A stretch of DNA of 64,000 bases from Leptolyngbya iicbica LK (GTDB lineage: Bacteria; Cyanobacteriota; Cyanobacteriia; Phormidesmidales; Phormidesmidaceae): NCBI RefSeq assembly GCF_004212215.1, contig NZ_QVFV01000002.1:1167303-1231302 (forward strand), read 5' to 3'. A program made the translations under genes and the position numbers. Numbering within the stretch: the stretch's first letter is position 1; each line of letters opens with the position of its first letter. The notes under the pieces are model-generated. The model did no database searches, had not been told where the DNA came from, and saw only the letters and a list, made by a program, of their open reading frames with translations. This document shows, one piece after another, positions 27,278-37,384 of the stretch.

Positions 27278-27535
27278 CTACAGATTCGGGCGGGAAGCGG
27301 CACTCGCCTCTTGGTTCAGTTCTTGAATCAGGGCATCGGCCAATTGCACTGACCATTGGGCGATTTCAGTGGCATTAATTGCGGGCGCTTCGCCGTAGCC
27401 ATAGTGCGCCACCAACCCCTGCATCGCCAGCGCGGCCATGTGTTCGCGCCGGGTGAGCCCCTGAGTCACCGTCCATGGCTCTGGGGCGTCTCGTTGAGAA
27501 AGGGGATAAACGTTGTCATGGGTTTGAATGGTCAT
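27278..27535 (-). CDS. small hypothetical protein
   Basis: An 85-residue protein starting at 27535, where GGAGGTGGAAG gives a strong ribosome site. The central GLTRREHMAALAMQGLVAHY and C-terminal IAQWSVQLADALIQEL form two helices. This pattern occurs in many phage-like and bacterial small proteins of unknown function. It is the last gene of the minus-strand cluster with the hydrolase and Hsp20. Confidence 0.7.
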   Translation of the reverse strand: MTIQTHDNVYPLSQRDAPEPWTVTQGLTRREHMAALAMQGLVAHYGYGEAPAINATEIAQWSVQLADALIQELNQEASAASRPNL

Positions 27536-27586
27536 CTTCCACCTCCAGGGAGATTTCTGTTTGGGCAACTGGCTCCTGTCATGCCG

Positions 27587-28273
27587 CTACTGGGAACGTT
27601 TGAGAAAACGACCGAACCAGTCGCTGGCCAGATCGGCGACCTGTTCTAAGGCTCCGGCTTCGGCGAATAGGTGCGTGGCGTTGGGCACAATGGCCAACTG
27701 TTTTTCCGGCAGGCGATCGAGCCGCGAGAAGGCATATTCATTCATCGCGATCACGGGCAAATCTTGCCCCCCCACAATCAGCAACGTGGGGGCCTGAACT
27801 TGGGTAAGGGCAGAGCCGACCAAATCGGGTCGCCCGCCGCGAGAGACGATCGCCTGCACCCGGTCGGGTCGCTGGGTCGCCGCCATGAATGCCGCCGCGC
27901 TGCCCGTGCTGGCTCCAAAGTAGCCAATGCCGAGATTTTGAGTGGCGGGGGTATGTTGCAGCCAATCGGTGGCCCCGACGAGCCGAGCCGTCAGCAGGTC
28001 AATGTCAAAGCGAAACTGGCGGGTCTCGGCGTCTTGCCGGCCTTCGGCAGGCGTCAAGAGATCCAACAACAGCGTCGCCAGGCCCGCCTGTTGGAGGCGC
28101 TGGGCGACCAACTGATTGCGGGGACTGTGGCGACTGCTGCCGCTGCCATGAGCAAACAACACCACGCCCTGGGCCCCCGGCGGAATCACTAAATTCCCTT
28201 CTAACTGCACGGCGGCGGCCGATACAGAAATGACGGGATGGGGCGGTTCATGCTGAGTAGCAGTTGAACGCAT
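27587..28273 (-). CDS. dienelactone hydrolase-like alpha/beta hydrolase
   Basis: A 228-residue alpha/beta hydrolase. Visible elements are the oxyanion region VVLFAHGSGSSRHSPRN, a nucleophile elbow GYFGASTGSAAAF (Ser in GASTG), the Asp in LIVGGQDLPV and the His in NATHLF. The start 28273 is supported by AAGGAGGG. It follows the phosphoribosyltransferase by 16 bases, so the two are cotranscribed. In several actinobacteria and archaea a PRTase and this hydrolase are adjacent or fused, which suggests a shared stress-related function. Confidence 0.85.
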   Translation of the reverse strand: MRSTATQHEPPHPVISVSAAAVQLEGNLVIPPGAQGVVLFAHGSGSSRHSPRNQLVAQRLQQAGLATLLLDLLTPAEGRQDAETRQFRFDIDLLTARLVGATDWLQHTPATQNLGIGYFGASTGSAAAFMAATQRPDRVQAIVSRGGRPDLVGSALTQVQAPTLLIVGGQDLPVIAMNEYAFSRLDRLPEKQLAIVPNATHLFAEAGALEQVADLASDWFGRFLKRSQ

Positions 28274-28289
28274 GGTCTTTATCCCTCCT

Positions 28290-28964
28290 TCACGCGATCG
28301 ACTGGGGATGCTGCTGGGGGGCGGCTGTGAGGAGGTCTCGCACTTCGGCATCAGTCGTTGGGGCAAAGTCTTCGTACCACACCCCGATCGCATAAAAATT
28401 CTCTGGTGTCAGTAACGCAATGACCGCATCGACTTCCGATCGCAATTCGGCACAGATTTGCGGCGGCGCGACGGGAACGGCCACGATTAATTGCTGTGGT
28501 TTTTCCGCCTTCAGGACCGCGATCGCCGCCCGCATGGTCGATCCGGTCGCCAGGCCATCATCCACCACAATGACTGGGCGATCGCGAATGGGCGGCGGCG
28601 GACGATCGCCTCGATAAGCGCGATCGCGGCGCTGCAATTCCCGCAGTTCGCGAGCCGCCACCGCATCAATAGCGTGACTGTCAATGCCCAGCCAGCTAAT
28701 CACGTCGTAGTTGAGCACCCGCACACAATCGGACGCGATCGCCCCCATCGCCAATTCCTTTTGCCCCGGCACCCCCAGCTTCCGCACCAGACAAATATCC
28801 AGGGGAGCCTGGAGCGCCTTGGCCACTTCATAGGCCACGGGCACCCCGCCGCGCGGCAGCCCTAACACCAGCAGCTCCGAGCGCTGAGCATACGGCTCCA
28901 AGCGCTGGGCCAACTGCCGTCCGGCGTCTTGGCGGTTTTGAAATCGGGCATAGTGGGCGTGCAT
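28290..28964 (-). CDS. phosphoribosyltransferase domain protein
   Basis: A 224-residue type I PRTase-fold protein. The PRPP-loop is PVIVVDDGLATGSTMRAAI, and the N-terminal LLVLGLPRGGVPVAYEVAKA is the typical conserved opening. The start MHAHYARFQNRQDAG (28964) has AGAGAAG upstream. Substrate unknown. It sits between the PRC-barrel gene (11 bases upstream) and the hydrolase gene. Confidence 0.87.
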   Translation of the reverse strand: MHAHYARFQNRQDAGRQLAQRLEPYAQRSELLVLGLPRGGVPVAYEVAKALQAPLDICLVRKLGVPGQKELAMGAIASDCVRVLNYDVISWLGIDSHAIDAVAARELRELQRRDRAYRGDRPPPPIRDRPVIVVDDGLATGSTMRAAIAVLKAEKPQQLIVAVPVAPPQICAELRSEVDAVIALLTPENFYAIGVWYEDFAPTTDAEVRDLLTAAPQQHPQSIA

Positions 28965-28975
28965 AGCGCTTCTCT

Positions 28976-29734
28976 TTAAGGTTTGCCAGTCAAATGCTGC
29001 CAGGCCGCATCCACAGCCGTTTTGGCGCGCTGCCCAGAGCGGCAAATGTTCTGTTGTAAGTGCCGCCACTGCGCTTGTAGATATCCGGTGGCTTCCTGTA
29101 AGGCCCGCTGGTCATGGGCTCCGGTCGCCGCCAGTTCGTCACTCACGGTTTGAACTTTGAGTCGTACCGTGTCAGGCAGATCGTAAGGGGCGATGCGCTG
29201 ATGCAGGCGATCGCTCATTTCCTTAACCAGCTGTCGCACGGACAAGGATTTTTCGCTGAGATAGCCTTGCAACCCCGTCGATGCTGATTTGAGATGCGTT
29301 GGGGCCGCTTCGGTCAGGCGCAGATAGCCGATCGTGATCGTCTCCACATCCTCGGGCGACAGCACCACGGTCTCGCCCCATGGCTCCGCGATTCGGCCCG
29401 CCACCAGATAGGCGGCAATTTCCCCCGTTTGCCAATCAAAGAGAAAATCTTCCACCCAGCCCACGGGGTCACCCGCCGTGGACTGCACCGCCATGCGATC
29501 GAACCGCCGCAAATTGGTGGGTGCTTCGACTCCTAACCGACCATAGGTGGTGAGGGCCTGCGGACTCACATCCGCGACCTGCGCTAATGGCACATAGCCG
29601 GTGCTCGCAGAAAGATAGGCCACTTTGCCGTTGGCATCGAGCCAAACGTCTTCGATCTCGCCTAGATGGGCGATCGTGGCACCATCAATCGCCACCAGGC
29701 CCCAAACCTGACTACACCGGACAACATTGAGCAT
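28976..29734 (-). CDS. protein with two PRC-barrel domains
   Basis: A 252-residue protein with a PRC-barrel at residues about 10-65 (CSQVWGLVAIDGATIAHLGE...VWLDANGKVAYLSA) and a second at about 80-140 (VQSTAGDPVGWVEDFLFDWQTGEIAAYLVAG). A helical C-terminal part follows. PRC barrels occur in photosynthetic reaction-centre H subunits and in RNA-processing factors. The role here is unknown, perhaps thylakoid or membrane-associated. It is cotranscribed with hsp20 upstream. Confidence 0.85.
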   Translation of the reverse strand: MLNVVRCSQVWGLVAIDGATIAHLGEIEDVWLDANGKVAYLSASTGYVPLAQVADVSPQALTTYGRLGVEAPTNLRRFDRMAVQSTAGDPVGWVEDFLFDWQTGEIAAYLVAGRIAEPWGETVVLSPEDVETITIGYLRLTEAAPTHLKSASTGLQGYLSEKSLSVRQLVKEMSDRLHQRIAPYDLPDTVRLKVQTVSDELAATGAHDQRALQEATGYLQAQWRHLQQNICRSGQRAKTAVDAAWQHLTGKP

Positions 29735-29792
29735 GTTCCATCCTCCTGGGGAGGAAAAACTATACCCTTGCCTCCCCTGTGGATTGCTTGAC

Positions 29793-30260
29793 CTAACTAA
29801 CGGCGATTTTCACGGCTTGCCGTTGTTCAGACGTCACCTTGGGCAACGTCAGTGACAAGACCCCGTTTTTGCATTCCGCCTTCACCTGATCCGTTTGCAC
29901 GGGCGACGGCAAGGCCAACCGCCGCTCAAACTGACCGTAGGAAAATTCCGACCGAATCATCCCCTTTTCTTCAGTCTGGGACTCTGATTTTCGTTCCCCT
30001 TGGATGACGACTGAAGAGTCGGTGACTTCCACATTCAAGTCTTGAGCTTCCAGGCCGGGCACTTCTAATTTGAGATGGATGACATCATCGGTTTCTTCCA
30101 TCTCTGCCGCGGGCACAAACGATAAGGTACTCGCTTCTCCATTGCCGTGAGGCAGGAAGCGCTCAAAGAGATGATTCATTTCTTCATGTAAGCGATCAAT
30201 CCCTCGAAAAGGTTCCCAGTGGGTCAGTTCCTCCAAGGAGTCACGATGCATAATCGCCAT
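29793..30260 (-). CDS. small heat shock protein Hsp20/alpha-crystallin
   Basis: A 155-residue small chaperone that holds unfolding proteins. The alpha-crystallin domain runs from about residue 47 (FVPAAEMEETDDVIHLKLEV, PGLEAQDLNVEV) to the conserved GVLSLTLPK, followed by a short C-terminal tail. GGAGGGAAAATC precedes the ATG. It heads a minus-strand cluster with PRC-barrel, PRTase and hydrolase genes, which points to stress induction. I did not find a clear CIRCE element. Confidence 0.92.
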   Translation of the reverse strand: MAIMHRDSLEELTHWEPFRGIDRLHEEMNHLFERFLPHGNGEASTLSFVPAAEMEETDDVIHLKLEVPGLEAQDLNVEVTDSSVVIQGERKSESQTEEKGMIRSEFSYGQFERRLALPSPVQTDQVKAECKNGVLSLTLPKVTSEQRQAVKIAVS

Positions 30261-30377
30261 GATTTTCCCTCCATGAAATTGAAAGTTTGAACAGTCTATT
30301 CTGAATTTTCAAACCCCAAAAATCACTCCTCACCAGGCACCCTGAATTGGTCCTTGGCAGCTTTCAGCTGGGTCGAA

Positions 30378-30719
30378 TCAAGGAGCGTCGACCCAGATCA
30401 ACAGGGCGATCGCGGCTTGGAGTTGCGGTGCCAAAGACTCGCTGGCTTGAGCCCCGAGTTTGAGTGCATCACTGAGTAAAGTTGCGATCGCGCCGGGCCG
30501 GGCAGAGGGGTCTGCCAACCGCAGTGCTGCCGCCACGCCTTCTGGCATCAAGACCTCTGGCACTGGCCTGCCCGCTAATTCATGAGTGGGATCTAAGGGG
30601 ATGGGCCGGGGCCAAGTAGGCCATCGAGAGATCACTTCTGAACGTTGTGTCCAGGGATCAGGAATCGGTGGATAAAGGTCATGAGTCGTACTGGTCGGAG
30701 TCTTAATCAGCATCAACAT
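30378..30719 (-). CDS. hypothetical protein, proline-rich N-terminus with helical C-terminus
   Basis: About 113 residues with the start at 30719 (GGGAGG upstream). The N-terminal half is proline-rich (HDLYPPIPDPWTQRS), and the C-terminal half is helical with alanine and leucine (AIATLLSDALKLGAQA). I do not recognise it. It lies 5' of the hsp20 gene on the same strand. Confidence 0.6.
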   Translation of the reverse strand: MLMLIKTPTSTTHDLYPPIPDPWTQRSEVISRWPTWPRPIPLDPTHELAGRPVPEVLMPEGVAAALRLADPSARPGAIATLLSDALKLGAQASESLAPQLQAAIALLIWVDAP

Positions 30720-31177
30720 ACTGCGCCTCCCGAAGATTTTCATCCTCTCGCCAAAACTATTCGATTTCGACCTTTTGTTCACAAAAGAAGACCCTGTATT
30801 TCTAATATAGTGGTTGATCAAGGGTTTATGGTCAGCACGAAACATTAATATTTTTATCTCGTTTTTGCGACCCAAAATATGTTGAGCTTGAGTCCCTGAA
30901 AGATACTAAGCAACTGTCAAAATAGCCAATAAATGCCGAAAATTCCTGGTGGTTAATGTGAGGATTTTTCAAGGTTCAAGCCTGTAAGAATTCAAGAAAA
31001 ACACCCAACGTTCTAGGTATTTTTGTGTAATTTTATACCCTCGCAAAAGAGATGAGGTTGGGTAAGATTTTCTCCACAAAATATTTCAGAGTGAACTTAC
31101 TAAGAATTAATGCGGTTTGAGCCTGGAGGTCGAAAGTGGGCCAAGAATAAAAAGTTGTGCTTCGAGGTACAACGGTT
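30720..31177. promoter_or_regulatory. A/T-rich divergent control region
   Basis: About 460 bases between the minus-strand stress cluster and the plus-strand P-type ATPase. It is far more A/T-rich than its flanks and must carry both promoters. TTTTATACCCT and similar -10-like strings are present, but I cannot assign start sites. Confidence 0.5.
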
Positions 31178-34096
31178 ATGCACGCACCGTCGCCAACTCA
31201 TCACGCCGCGATCTGGAGCTTGCCCCAGGCAGACGTTTACGCCGCACTCGACAGTTCTGCCAGTGGCCTCAGCCAAGCTGAAGCGCAGCATCGTTTCCTG
31301 CAGGAGGGCCCCAATGAGTTACCGGCGCCCCCCAACCGCCCGCTGGTATTGCGCTTAGTCGATCAGTTCACTCACTTCATGGCGCTGCTGCTCTGGGTCG
31401 CGGGCATTCTCGCCTTCATTTCCCATACGGCGGCACTGGGCTGGGCCATCTGGTCGGTGATTCTCATCAATGGCCTGTTCAGCTTTTGGCAAGAATACCA
31501 GGCGGAGCGAGCCCTGGCGGCACTCAAGGAAATGCTACCCGTACAGGTGCGGGTGCAGCGGGATGGGGAAGTGGTCACGCTGCCCGCGCGGGAGCTGGTG
31601 CGGGGGGATGTGATACTGCTGGAGGAGGGCGATCGCATCTCGGCGGATGCGCGGCTGGTGGCGGGCGAAGAATTGATGATGGATGTGTCGGTGCTGACGG
31701 GGGAATCGCTGCCGGTGGCGCGGAATCCTTATCCGGTGCGACCGCGACGGATGGCGGCGATTCGCGATGGGGAGCGGGTAATTGCTCACGGGGAAGCGCC
31801 ATTGCAAGAGCGGATGACGCCGATGGCGATCGCCAATCTGCTGCTGGCGGGGTCGAGCGTGGCGGCGGGGCGCGGGGTGGCGGTGGTGTACGCGACCGGG
31901 GCGCAGACGGAGTTTGGTCATGTGGCCCACCTGACGACGGCGGTAAAGCGGGAGCCGAGCACGCTGGAGCTGCAAGTGGCGAAAATCGTGCGGCTGATTA
32001 CGGCGATCGCCGTCACCATGGGCCTCACCGTCTTTGGGCTGAGCTACTGGCTGATTGGGCTGGAACTCCAGGAAAGCTTCATCTTTGGGATTGGCATCAT
32101 CGTGGCGAACGTGCCTGAGGGGCTGCTGCCCACCGTCACCCTGTCCCTGGCGCTGGGGGTGCAGCGCATGGCGCAACGCAATGCCCTGGTACGGCGGCTC
32201 TCGTCGGTGGAAGCGTTGAGCGCGACGACCGTGGTCTGCACCGACAAGACTGGCACGCTGACTAAAAATGAGATGACGGTGAAGGCGCTGTGGCTGCCGG
32301 GCCTGCCCCAGGCGGTGGCCACCTCTGAAGAACTGGCGGTGGTGGAGGTGACGGGGGTGGGCTACGACCCGACCACGGGCGCGGTGTGTCCACCGGAAAC
32401 TGTCCCTCATCAACAAGCGGTGCGGTTGCTCCTGGCGGGGTTGGCGCTGTGCTCCAATGCGCGACTGGTGCATCTGGAAGGCCCCAGTCGCTGGGAGGAA
32501 ATCGGTGACCCGACGGAAGCGGCGCTGGTCGTCGCCGCCATCAAAGGGGGCCTGCACATGGAGCAACTCCAGGCGCAAAATCCCCGGCAGCGAGAGGTGC
32601 CCTTTGACTCGCGCCGCCGCCTGATGACCGTCGTGCTGGCCTGGTCACTCCCCGGTCTGACGGTGGACGCGCCACCCTATCTGAGCTTCACGAAAGGCGC
32701 TCCGCTGGAGGTGTTGCGGCACTGTCACAGTCTGTTGCGAGACGGGGCGGTACAGCCGTTGACGGATCGCGATCGCCAGTCCATCATTACCGCCAACGAT
32801 ACCCTGGCGCGGCAGGGCTACCGGGTGCTGGGCCTTGCTGCCCGTGCGGGTCACGCCGACCTGCTCACCCTGAAATCCCAAGACCTGGAACAGCACCTCA
32901 CCTTTGTCGGGCTGGTGGCGATGTACGATCCGCCCCGTCCGGAAGTACCTGCAGCGATCGCCGCCTGCCACGATGCGGGCATCGCCGTCACGATGGTGAC
33001 CGGGGACTATGGGCTGACCGCCGGGGCGATCGCTCACCAGATCGGACTGGTGGCGGACAAGGCGCGGGTGGTCACGGGGGACGGCATGGCCCACCTGTCG
33101 GACGCGCAACTGCGGCAAATTCTCAAGTATCGCCACAATCTGGTGTTTGCCCGCATGGCTCCCGAACACAAGCTGCGCCTGGTCAACGCTTACAAAGACC
33201 TGGGCCACATCGTCGCCGTCACCGGGGACGGGGTGAACGATGCGCCAGCATTGCGAGCGGCCAATATCGGCATCGCCATGGGGCTGAACGGGACGGAGGT
33301 GGCGCGGGAAGCGGCGGACATTGTGCTGCTGGATGACAACTTCGCCACCATCGTTGCGGCGGTGGAGCAGGGGCGATCGGTCTACCAGAATATCCGCAAG
33401 TTCATGACCTACATTTTGGCGTCGAACATCCCGGAGATTGTGCCCTTCCTGGCGATGGTGGTGTTCAAGATTCCCCCGGCGCTGACGGTGATGCAGATTC
33501 TCGCCATTGACCTGGGCACCGACATGCTGCCCGCCCTGGCTCTCGGTGCCGAATCGCCTGAACCCGGCATCATGCACCAACCGCCCCGCGATCGCCACCA
33601 GCCCTTACTGAATCGAGGGTTGCTGGCCCGCGCCTACGGCTTTCTCGGGGTGATTGAGGCGATCGCGGCCATGGTCGCCTTCTTCGCAGTTTGGCAAGCG
33701 GTCGGCCTGAATTTTCAAACCCTCCAGGCGATCACGCCCAGTATTTTGAACGAGCAAGCTCCCGCTGAGGTCATGGGCTGGTTCCGGCAGGCGACCACAG
33801 CAACGCTGGTGGCGATCGTCGCCTGTCAGGTGGGCAACCTGTTTGCCTGTCGGTCGGAGTGGCGATCGGCCTGCCGCGTCCGCCCCCGCCTCAACCGCTG
33901 GATTCTGGTCGGACTGCTGACGGAATGGGCGCTGGTGGCGGCACTGCTGTACGTGCCCCCCTTGCAGGCAATTTTCAATACGGTGCCGCTGGCGGGTTGG
34001 CAGTGGGGGCTGGTGTTCACCTGGCCGCTGGTGCTGCTGGGGGCAGAGGAGTTACGGAAATTCTGGTGGCGGCGGAGATCGCCTCGTTCGCCCTAA
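31178..34096 (+). CDS. cation-transporting P-type ATPase, P2 type (Na+/K+-ATPase-like)
   Basis: A 972-residue cation pump in the plasma membrane. The actuator motif is LTGESLPV; the phosphorylation site is [15 protein letters not shown] with the catalytic Asp near residue 355; the hinge is [12 protein letters not shown]. The M4 motif [19 protein letters not shown] resembles eukaryotic Na+/K+-ATPase alpha (type IIC) more than Ca2+ pumps. The start 31178 is preferred over 31157 because GAGG lies at suitable spacing. It is divergent from the Hsp20 cluster and upstream of chlD. Sodium or calcium export is inferred, not proven. Confidence 0.92.
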   Translation: MHAPSPTHHAAIWSLPQADVYAALDSSASGLSQAEAQHRFLQEGPNELPAPPNRPLVLRLVDQFTHFMALLLWVAGILAFISHTAALGWAIWSVILINGLFSFWQEYQAERALAALKEMLPVQVRVQRDGEVVTLPARELVRGDVILLEEGDRISADARLVAGEELMMDVSVLTGESLPVARNPYPVRPRRMAAIRDGERVIAHGEAPLQERMTPMAIANLLLAGSSVAAGRGVAVVYATGAQTEFGHVAHLTTAVKREPSTLELQVAKIVRLITAIAVTMGLTVFGLSYWLIGLELQESFIFGIGIIVANVPEGLLPTVTLSLALGVQRMAQRNALVRRLSSVEALSATTVVCTDKTGTLTKNEMTVKALWLPGLPQAVATSEELAVVEVTGVGYDPTTGAVCPPETVPHQQAVRLLLAGLALCSNARLVHLEGPSRWEEIGDPTEAALVVAAIKGGLHMEQLQAQNPRQREVPFDSRRRLMTVVLAWSLPGLTVDAPPYLSFTKGAPLEVLRHCHSLLRDGAVQPLTDRDRQSIITANDTLARQGYRVLGLAARAGHADLLTLKSQDLEQHLTFVGLVAMYDPPRPEVPAAIAACHDAGIAVTMVTGDYGLTAGAIAHQIGLVADKARVVTGDGMAHLSDAQLRQILKYRHNLVFARMAPEHKLRLVNAYKDLGHIVAVTGDGVNDAPALRAANIGIAMGLNGTEVAREAADIVLLDDNFATIVAAVEQGRSVYQNIRKFMTYILASNIPEIVPFLAMVVFKIPPALTVMQILAIDLGTDMLPALALGAESPEPGIMHQPPRDRHQPLLNRGLLARAYGFLGVIEAIAAMVAFFAVWQAVGLNFQTLQAITPSILNEQAPAEVMGWFRQATTATLVAIVACQVGNLFACRSEWRSACRVRPRLNRWILVGLLTEWALVAALLYVPPLQAIFNTVPLAGWQWGLVFTWPLVLLGAEELRKFWWRRRSPRSP

Positions 34097-34208
34097 CTTC
34101 CCCCCACCTGCGCCTACTCTCGCCCAAATATTGAGTACCGTGTCATTCAGGGCCTGCAGCGAACCGCACATTGTCCCAACCGCGATAATGGAAGGGAGGG
34201 GGTGCAGT

Positions 34209-36173
34209 ATGTCCCCAAACCAAACCATCCCTGCGGTTTCGACCTTTCCGTTGACCGCTATTGTGGGTCATGCGGCGATTCGCCTGGCCCTGCTGCTGCT
34301 GGCGGTCGACCCGGAGTTGGGCGGCGTCATCATTGCCGGACGGCGCGGCACCGCCAAATCCGTGATGGCTCGCGCCCTCCACGCCTTGCTGCCGCCCATC
34401 GCTGTCCTCAAAGAATCGCCTTACCACGAATCGCCCGCTGAGGCTGACCTCGATACCCCTGACACTCGCATCATCCCGCCCCCCTTTGTGCAGATTCCCT
34501 TGGGTGTGACGGAAGATCGGTTGCTGGGATCGGTCGATGTCACCCGCTCCATTCAGCGGGGGGAACCCGTGTTTCAGCCGGGATTGCTGGCAGAAGCCCA
34601 CCGGGGCATCTTGTATGTGGACGACCTCAATCTGCTGGACGAGCACATTACCAACCTGCTGTTGACCATCCTGGCCGAGGGCACCAACCGCATTGAGCGC
34701 GAAGGCATCAGCATCGAGCATCCCTGTCGTCCGCTGTTCATCGCTACCTACAATCCCGAAGAGGGGGAACTGCGGGAGCATCTGGTGGATCGCTTTGCGA
34801 TCGCCCTCTCCGCCAATGCCCCCCTCAGTCTGAGCGATCGCGTCACTGCCGTGGAACGAGTACTGACCTACATGGACGCGCCCCAACCCTTTCTGGCCCA
34901 GTACGCGGACGAGATTGACGAGCTGAAACTGCAAATTTTGCTGGCCCGTGAATGGTTGCCCCAGGTGCAAATCACCCACGACCAGATCGGCTATCTGGTG
35001 CAGGAAGCCCAGCGCGGTCAGGTCGAAGGGCAACGGGGCGAACTGTTTGCCACCCGGATTGCCAAGGCCCACGCCGCCCTCAACGGACGCCTGAGCGTGA
35101 CCGCTGAAGATTTGCGCTGTGGGGTAGAACTGGCGATCGTGCCTCGGGCCACCGTGATCGAACTCCCCGCTGACGCTGCGCCCCCACCACCGCCGCCACC
35201 AGATGCGGCCCCACCGGAACTTGAACCCACCGACCCCGAAGCCGCCCCACCGGAACCCGAAGCCGCTACCCTGCCAGAGGAATTTGTTTTTGCGCCCGAG
35301 GGGGTACTGCTCGATCCCACGGTCCTGTCCTTTGCTCAAAAGGCGCGCCGCCAAAAAGGCAAGGCGGGAGGCCGGGGGCTGATCTTTTCGCAAGCACGGG
35401 GACGCTATGTGAAGCCGATGTTTCCCAAAGGCCGGATACAACGCGTGGCGGTAGATGCCACCTTGCGCGCCGCCGCCCCTCATCAAAAGGCACGCCATCG
35501 CCGTCAGCCCGGTCGCCGCCTGATTATTGAACCGGACGATGTGCGGGTCAAACGGCTAGCCCGTAAAGCGGGGGCGCTGATCATTTTCGTGGTGGATGCC
35601 TCCGGATCGATGGCGCTGAATCGGATGCAGGCCGCGAAAGGAGCCGCGCTGCAACTGCTGGGGGAAGCCTACCGCCACCGCGACCAGATTGCCCTGATCA
35701 CCTTTGGCGGGGAACGAGCCGATGTGGTGCTGCCGCCCACTCGCTCCATTACCGCTGCCCGTCGTCGCCTCGATCGCTTGCCCTGTGGCGGTGGTTCTCC
35801 CCTCGCTCACGGTCTCGCCCTCGCCATTCGCACCGGACAAAACGCCCTCCGCAGCAAAGACATCGGCCAGGCGATTGTGGTGCTGATTACCGATGGTCGC
35901 GCCAACATTCCCCTCTCGCGATCGCTGGGGGAAACCCTGATGAATGGCGACCAACCCGACCCCAAGACCGAACTGCTGCGGATTGCCGGGGTGCTGCGAT
36001 CGCTCCACCTGCAACTCCTGGTCATCGACACCGAAAACCCCTACCGCTCCAAAGGACTCGCCAAAGCGCTGGCGCAGCAGGCCCAGGGCACTTATTATGC
36101 ACTGCCCAAAGCCAGCGATCGCGCGATCGCCGCCACCACCCAACAGGTCATTGGCGAGTTACGGTCTGGGTAG
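34209..36173 (+). CDS. chlD: magnesium chelatase subunit D
   Basis: Part of the ChlH-ChlI-ChlD complex that inserts Mg2+ into protoporphyrin IX in chlorophyll synthesis. The 654-residue protein has an AAA+ domain ([30 protein letters not shown]), a long Pro/acidic linker near residues 320-365 ([15 protein letters not shown]), and a C-terminal von Willebrand A domain with the MIDAS motif [10 protein letters not shown]. The start 34209 is supported by GGGAGGGGG about 10 bases upstream. ChlH and ChlI are not in this window. Confidence 0.95.
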   Translation: MSPNQTIPAVSTFPLTAIVGHAAIRLALLLLAVDPELGGVIIAGRRGTAKSVMARALHALLPPIAVLKESPYHESPAEADLDTPDTRIIPPPFVQIPLGVTEDRLLGSVDVTRSIQRGEPVFQPGLLAEAHRGILYVDDLNLLDEHITNLLLTILAEGTNRIEREGISIEHPCRPLFIATYNPEEGELREHLVDRFAIALSANAPLSLSDRVTAVERVLTYMDAPQPFLAQYADEIDELKLQILLAREWLPQVQITHDQIGYLVQEAQRGQVEGQRGELFATRIAKAHAALNGRLSVTAEDLRCGVELAIVPRATVIELPADAAPPPPPPPDAAPPELEPTDPEAAPPEPEAATLPEEFVFAPEGVLLDPTVLSFAQKARRQKGKAGGRGLIFSQARGRYVKPMFPKGRIQRVAVDATLRAAAPHQKARHRRQPGRRLIIEPDDVRVKRLARKAGALIIFVVDASGSMALNRMQAAKGAALQLLGEAYRHRDQIALITFGGERADVVLPPTRSITAARRRLDRLPCGGGSPLAHGLALAIRTGQNALRSKDIGQAIVVLITDGRANIPLSRSLGETLMNGDQPDPKTELLRIAGVLRSLHLQLLVIDTENPYRSKGLAKALAQQAQGTYYALPKASDRAIAATTQQVIGELRSG

Positions 36174-36428
36174 CAAAGTTGGCGTTTAGGTTTGCGGGCA
36201 CTGTCCGCCTTGGAGGCGATCGCGGCTACTTTCAGCCTCACCAACCTCCACCATCGGCAACCCACTATCGAAAACCGATGCGTCGCGCTTGAGCAACTGG
36301 CGTCAACTTACACGATTAGCAAAGACCGCCGAGCCCCCTGTCAGAGGCGATGGATGTTGAGAGCTTAATTTCTAGAGCTGGAAAGTTAAATTAACAATCC
36401 CCATCGCCCCCATACGTTTAGACCAGAT

Positions 36429-37214
36429 TCAAACAGTCACAAAATCGGCTGGGGTCAGTGTGGTCGTATCGACGCCTTTCAGAATGGCGAGCAAATGGTT
36501 TTCTTCACCCGCTAGACCAATTTCATTTCCATCGAATGTCAGGCTACCGAAAGTCAGATTGCCTGTCAGGGCTAGAAAATCAGTCCCCTGTTTAAAATCT
36601 TGGATGATATCGGCTTCGCTCTCGGTATGACCATCATCCGTGTGGCCGCCGCTACCACCAGGGCCGCCAGAGTGGCCGCCGCCGCCAGAGTGGCCGCCGC
36701 CTTCGCCCGGTAAGCTGAGCACAAAAATGTCGCTGCCAGGGCCGCCAATCATAATGTCGGGGGAGTTACCGCCTATCAGAATATCGTCGCCGCGCCCCCC
36801 GTCAAGCCGATCAGGCCCACAGCCCCCAATCAAGATGTCGTTGCCGTTTTCGCCATAGAGGTCATCTTTGCCCTTGCCGCCCCGGAGCTCATCGTTGCCG
36901 TTGCCGCCATACAGGTAATCTCGGCCTTCACCCCCATCGAGCATGTCGTTACCATTGCCGCCCAGTAATTTGTCGGCTCCGGCTCCGCTAGAGAGCATGT
37001 CATCGCCATTGAAGCCGTTGATGAGGTCTCTGCCGCCGCCTCTGGTGATGACATCCGGCTGATTAGTACCGTCAATGATCTTGTCAAAGCCATCGTCGTG
37101 ATCAGCATCTTCACAGCCATCTCCATGCCCTTCATCGGCGGCTGGTACTGCGGTGTCTAGTTGGTTTTGGAGATAGCTTATTTGCTTGAGCGTAAGTGTC
37201 TTGGGAAGCACCAT
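36429..37214 (-). CDS. RTX (hemolysin-type) calcium-binding repeat protein
   Basis: A 261-residue protein with about ten tandem GGxGxDxLx nonapeptides (residues about 48-155, such as [26 protein letters not shown]). They fold as a calcium-bound beta-roll in secreted proteins. A Gly/His/Ser-rich stretch (about 165-190) and a C-terminal domain with [16 protein letters not shown] follow. RTX proteins usually leave by type I secretion. No transporter genes are near. The GGAGGAACAGCC site precedes the start codon. Confidence 0.85.
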   Translation of the reverse strand: MVLPKTLTLKQISYLQNQLDTAVPAADEGHGDGCEDADHDDGFDKIIDGTNQPDVITRGGGRDLINGFNGDDMLSSGAGADKLLGGNGNDMLDGGEGRDYLYGGNGNDELRGGKGKDDLYGENGNDILIGGCGPDRLDGGRGDDILIGGNSPDIMIGGPGSDIFVLSLPGEGGGHSGGGGHSGGPGGSGGHTDDGHTESEADIIQDFKQGTDFLALTGNLTFGSLTFDGNEIGLAGEENHLLAILKGVDTTTLTPADFVTV

Positions 37215-37384
37215 GGCTGTTCCTCCTTCCTTTTTATAAAGATGAGGAGCTATCTTGAGAGGTCCTTTAGCTGTTGTAGAAATATCGGTAGGTCTTCTCG
37301 GGAGATAACTCCTCTGGAGTTAAGAAGTTGCACCTCTGTACTCTAGAAATGAGTTAGTTACAGGTTCGTTCGCTGCTGCATCAC

